5,845 nucleotides of DNA from Candidatus Brocadiaceae bacterium (GTDB lineage: Bacteria > Planctomycetota > Brocadiia > Brocadiales > Bathyanammoxibiaceae), in assembly GCA_030018855.1 (NCBI GenBank), contig JASEHG010000129.1:1-5845 (forward strand), written 5' to 3'. Shown piece after piece: positions 4,833 to 5,845 of this stretch. Within the stretch, counting starts at the first letter, position 1; each line of letters starts with the position of its first letter. Under the pieces are notes generated by a model. That model made no database searches and was not told where the DNA came from. It worked only from the letters and a program-made list of their open reading frames with translations. The position numbers were made by a program, and so were the translations under genes.

Positions 4833-5704
4833 TGAAAGGTGTCATATTAGCAGGCGGGAGTGGCACGAGGCTTTATCCAATAACAATGGCCGTCTGTAAA
4901 CAGCTATTGCCTATTTATGACAAGCCAATGATTTATTATCCCCTATCTGTACTTATGCTTGCTGGCATACGAGATATCCTCATAATTTCTACTCCTCACG
5001 ATTTGCCACGATTCAAAGACATATTTGGTAGTGGGTCTCATCTGGGGCTTAATTTCACCTATAAGGAACAGCCCCATCCAAATGGTATTGCAGAGGCATT
5101 TATAATTGGAGAGCATTTCATAGGCACGGATGATGTCTGTCTTATACTTGGAGATAATACTTTTTATGGCCATGGTCTTGTGGAGATACTAAAAAAATCT
5201 GTGCACGATGTGAAAACAAAAGGGGGCGCAACAATATTTGGGTATTATGTTAATGACCCTGAAAGATATGGCGTAGTTGAATTTGATGATAATAGAAACG
5301 TCTTATCCCTGGAGGAAAAGCCCAGGTACCCCAAATCCCATTATGCGGTAACCGGCTTGTATTTTTATGACAACAAGGTTGTAAAGATTGCCAAGGGTAT
5401 TAGACCCTCAGAGAGGAATGAACTTGAGATAACGGAGGTAAGTAAAGAATACCTCAAAAATGGTAAGATTAGAGTTGAACTTCTTGGAAGAGGTTTTGCA
5501 TGGCTTGATACGGGGACACACGAAAGTCTGCTAGAAGCTGGGGAGTTTATAGCAACTATAGAAAAAAGACAGGGCCTGAAAGTAGCATGTATAGAAGAAA
5601 TTGCGTACAGATTGGGGTACATAGATAAAGACCAACTGTTGAGGCTTGCAGAACCTTTTAAAAAGAATGGATATGGACAATATCTTTTGGGTTTATTGGC
5701 CTAG
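4832..5704 (+). CDS. rmlA: Glucose-1-phosphate thymidylyltransferase RmlA (RfbA)
   Basis: RmlA joins glucose-1-phosphate and dTTP to make dTDP-glucose, the first step to dTDP-L-rhamnose and other deoxysugars of surface polysaccharide; it acts in the cytoplasm, usually as a tetramer. The 290-residue protein has the full family pattern: nucleotide loop LAGGSGTRLYPIT (6-18), CKQLLPIYDKP (22-32) with Lys23, EQPHPNGIAEAF (79-90), metal-binding GDN (107-109), EEKP (161-164), ERNELEIT (194-201) and GFAWLDTGTHESLLEA (221-236). Residue 22 is Cys where the family usually has Ser (SKQLLP). Length is normal and both ends are complete. One counted line was about 43% GC, between the pyr genes and the restriction genes. 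The next gene, 50 bases on, is a probable rmlB, so the two are likely co-transcribed from the promoter at 4624-4652. Confidence 0.97.
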   Translation: MKGVILAGGSGTRLYPITMAVCKQLLPIYDKPMIYYPLSVLMLAGIRDILIISTPHDLPRFKDIFGSGSHLGLNFTYKEQPHPNGIAEAFIIGEHFIGTDDVCLILGDNTFYGHGLVEILKKSVHDVKTKGGATIFGYYVNDPERYGVVEFDDNRNVLSLEEKPRYPKSHYAVTGLYFYDNKVVKIAKGIRPSERNELEITEVSKEYLKNGKIRVELLGRGFAWLDTGTHESLLEAGEFIATIEKRQGLKVACIEEIAYRLGYIDKDQLLRLAEPFKKNGYGQYLLGLLA

Positions 5705-5754
5705 TATAAATTCAAGAGACAGATTTTTCTAAAGATATTTTTTAAGGTGATTAA

Positions 5755-5845
5755 ATGAAAAAACTTTTGGTTACAGGTGGGGCTGGTTTTATTGGAAGTG
5801 AGTTTGTCAGGCAGGGTGTAAAGAGGGGGCATAAAATAGTTTTGG
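5755..5845 (+). CDS. rmlB: dTDP-glucose 4,6-dehydratase RmlB, N-terminal fragment (runs off the right edge)
   Basis: ATG 5755 is preceded by AAGGTGA with good spacing and opens a frame that continues to the window edge (30 complete codons). The sequence MKKLLVTGGAGFIGSEFVRQ is a Rossmann NAD-binding start, with the GxxGxxG motif (TGGAGFIG) of extended short-chain dehydrogenases. GSEFVRQ right after it is typical of RmlB, which turns dTDP-glucose into dTDP-4-keto-6-deoxyglucose, the step following RmlA. Another sugar-nucleotide epimerase or dehydratase cannot be excluded from 30 residues, but the position directly behind rmlA makes RmlB the best call. Confidence 0.82.
   Translation, partial: MKKLLVTGGAGFIGSEFVRQGVKRGHKIVL

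Noticed and set aside
4943..5622. Minus-strand open frames opposite rmlA (4943-5173 and 5365-5622)
   Set aside because: They are antisense to an intact, fully recognisable rmlA and show no family resemblance or ribosome binding site.
1..5845. CRISPR array, tRNA, rRNA or insertion sequence
   Set aside because: There is no regularly spaced repeat-spacer pattern, no cloverleaf with CCA or GTTC-type arms, and no transposase or long terminal inverted repeats.

Overview
The window looks like bacterial chromosome. It carries Shine-Dalgarno-led genes, a sigma70-like promoter, a dTDP-sugar locus and a class 1B (NAD-linked) dihydroorotate dehydrogenase. That enzyme type is common in anaerobes and Gram-positives but also found in deep-branching phyla. 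I cannot place the organism securely. Two short interspersed repeats (1-55 and about 4498-4527) are of kinds I recall from environmental bacterial genomes, so an uncultured or metagenomic source is plausible; this is inference.

Layout. Minus strand, read from right to left: pyrD (catalytic subunit, 4379-3456), then a two-gene Type II-like restriction-modification module (methyltransferase 3332-1911, endonuclease 1914-943), then pyrK (electron-transfer subunit, 914-102), then a dispersed repeat at the left edge. Plus strand, divergent from pyrD: a 428-base mostly non-coding stretch with a pyrD leader terminator/hairpin, a short AATTC-type repeat, a strong promoter and small doubtful ORFs, followed by rmlA (4832-5704) and the first 30 codons of a probable rmlB (5755 to the edge).

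How the parts relate. PyrD and PyrK form one holoenzyme and are normally encoded side by side, so the main story is that an AT-rich restriction-modification cassette sits exactly between them. One 60-base line counted per gene gave about 57% GC for pyrD and pyrK, 33-38% for the two cassette genes and 43% for rmlA. An 18-base sequence matching at 15 positions occurs at both junctions: over the pyrD stop, and over the probable pyrK start. This suggests the cassette was inserted at the original pyrD/pyrK boundary and left a diverged duplication. The pyrD leader contains a hairpin followed by a U-run, suggesting attenuation of the whole transcript, which would then also carry the restriction-modification genes. 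rmlA and rmlB supply dTDP-4-keto-6-deoxyglucose for rhamnose or other deoxysugars of surface polysaccharide; the rest of that locus lies off the right edge.

There is no CRISPR array, tRNA, rRNA or transposase in the window. The best candidates for something new are the restriction-modification pair, whose specificity and family I do not recognise, and its insertion between the two subunit genes.
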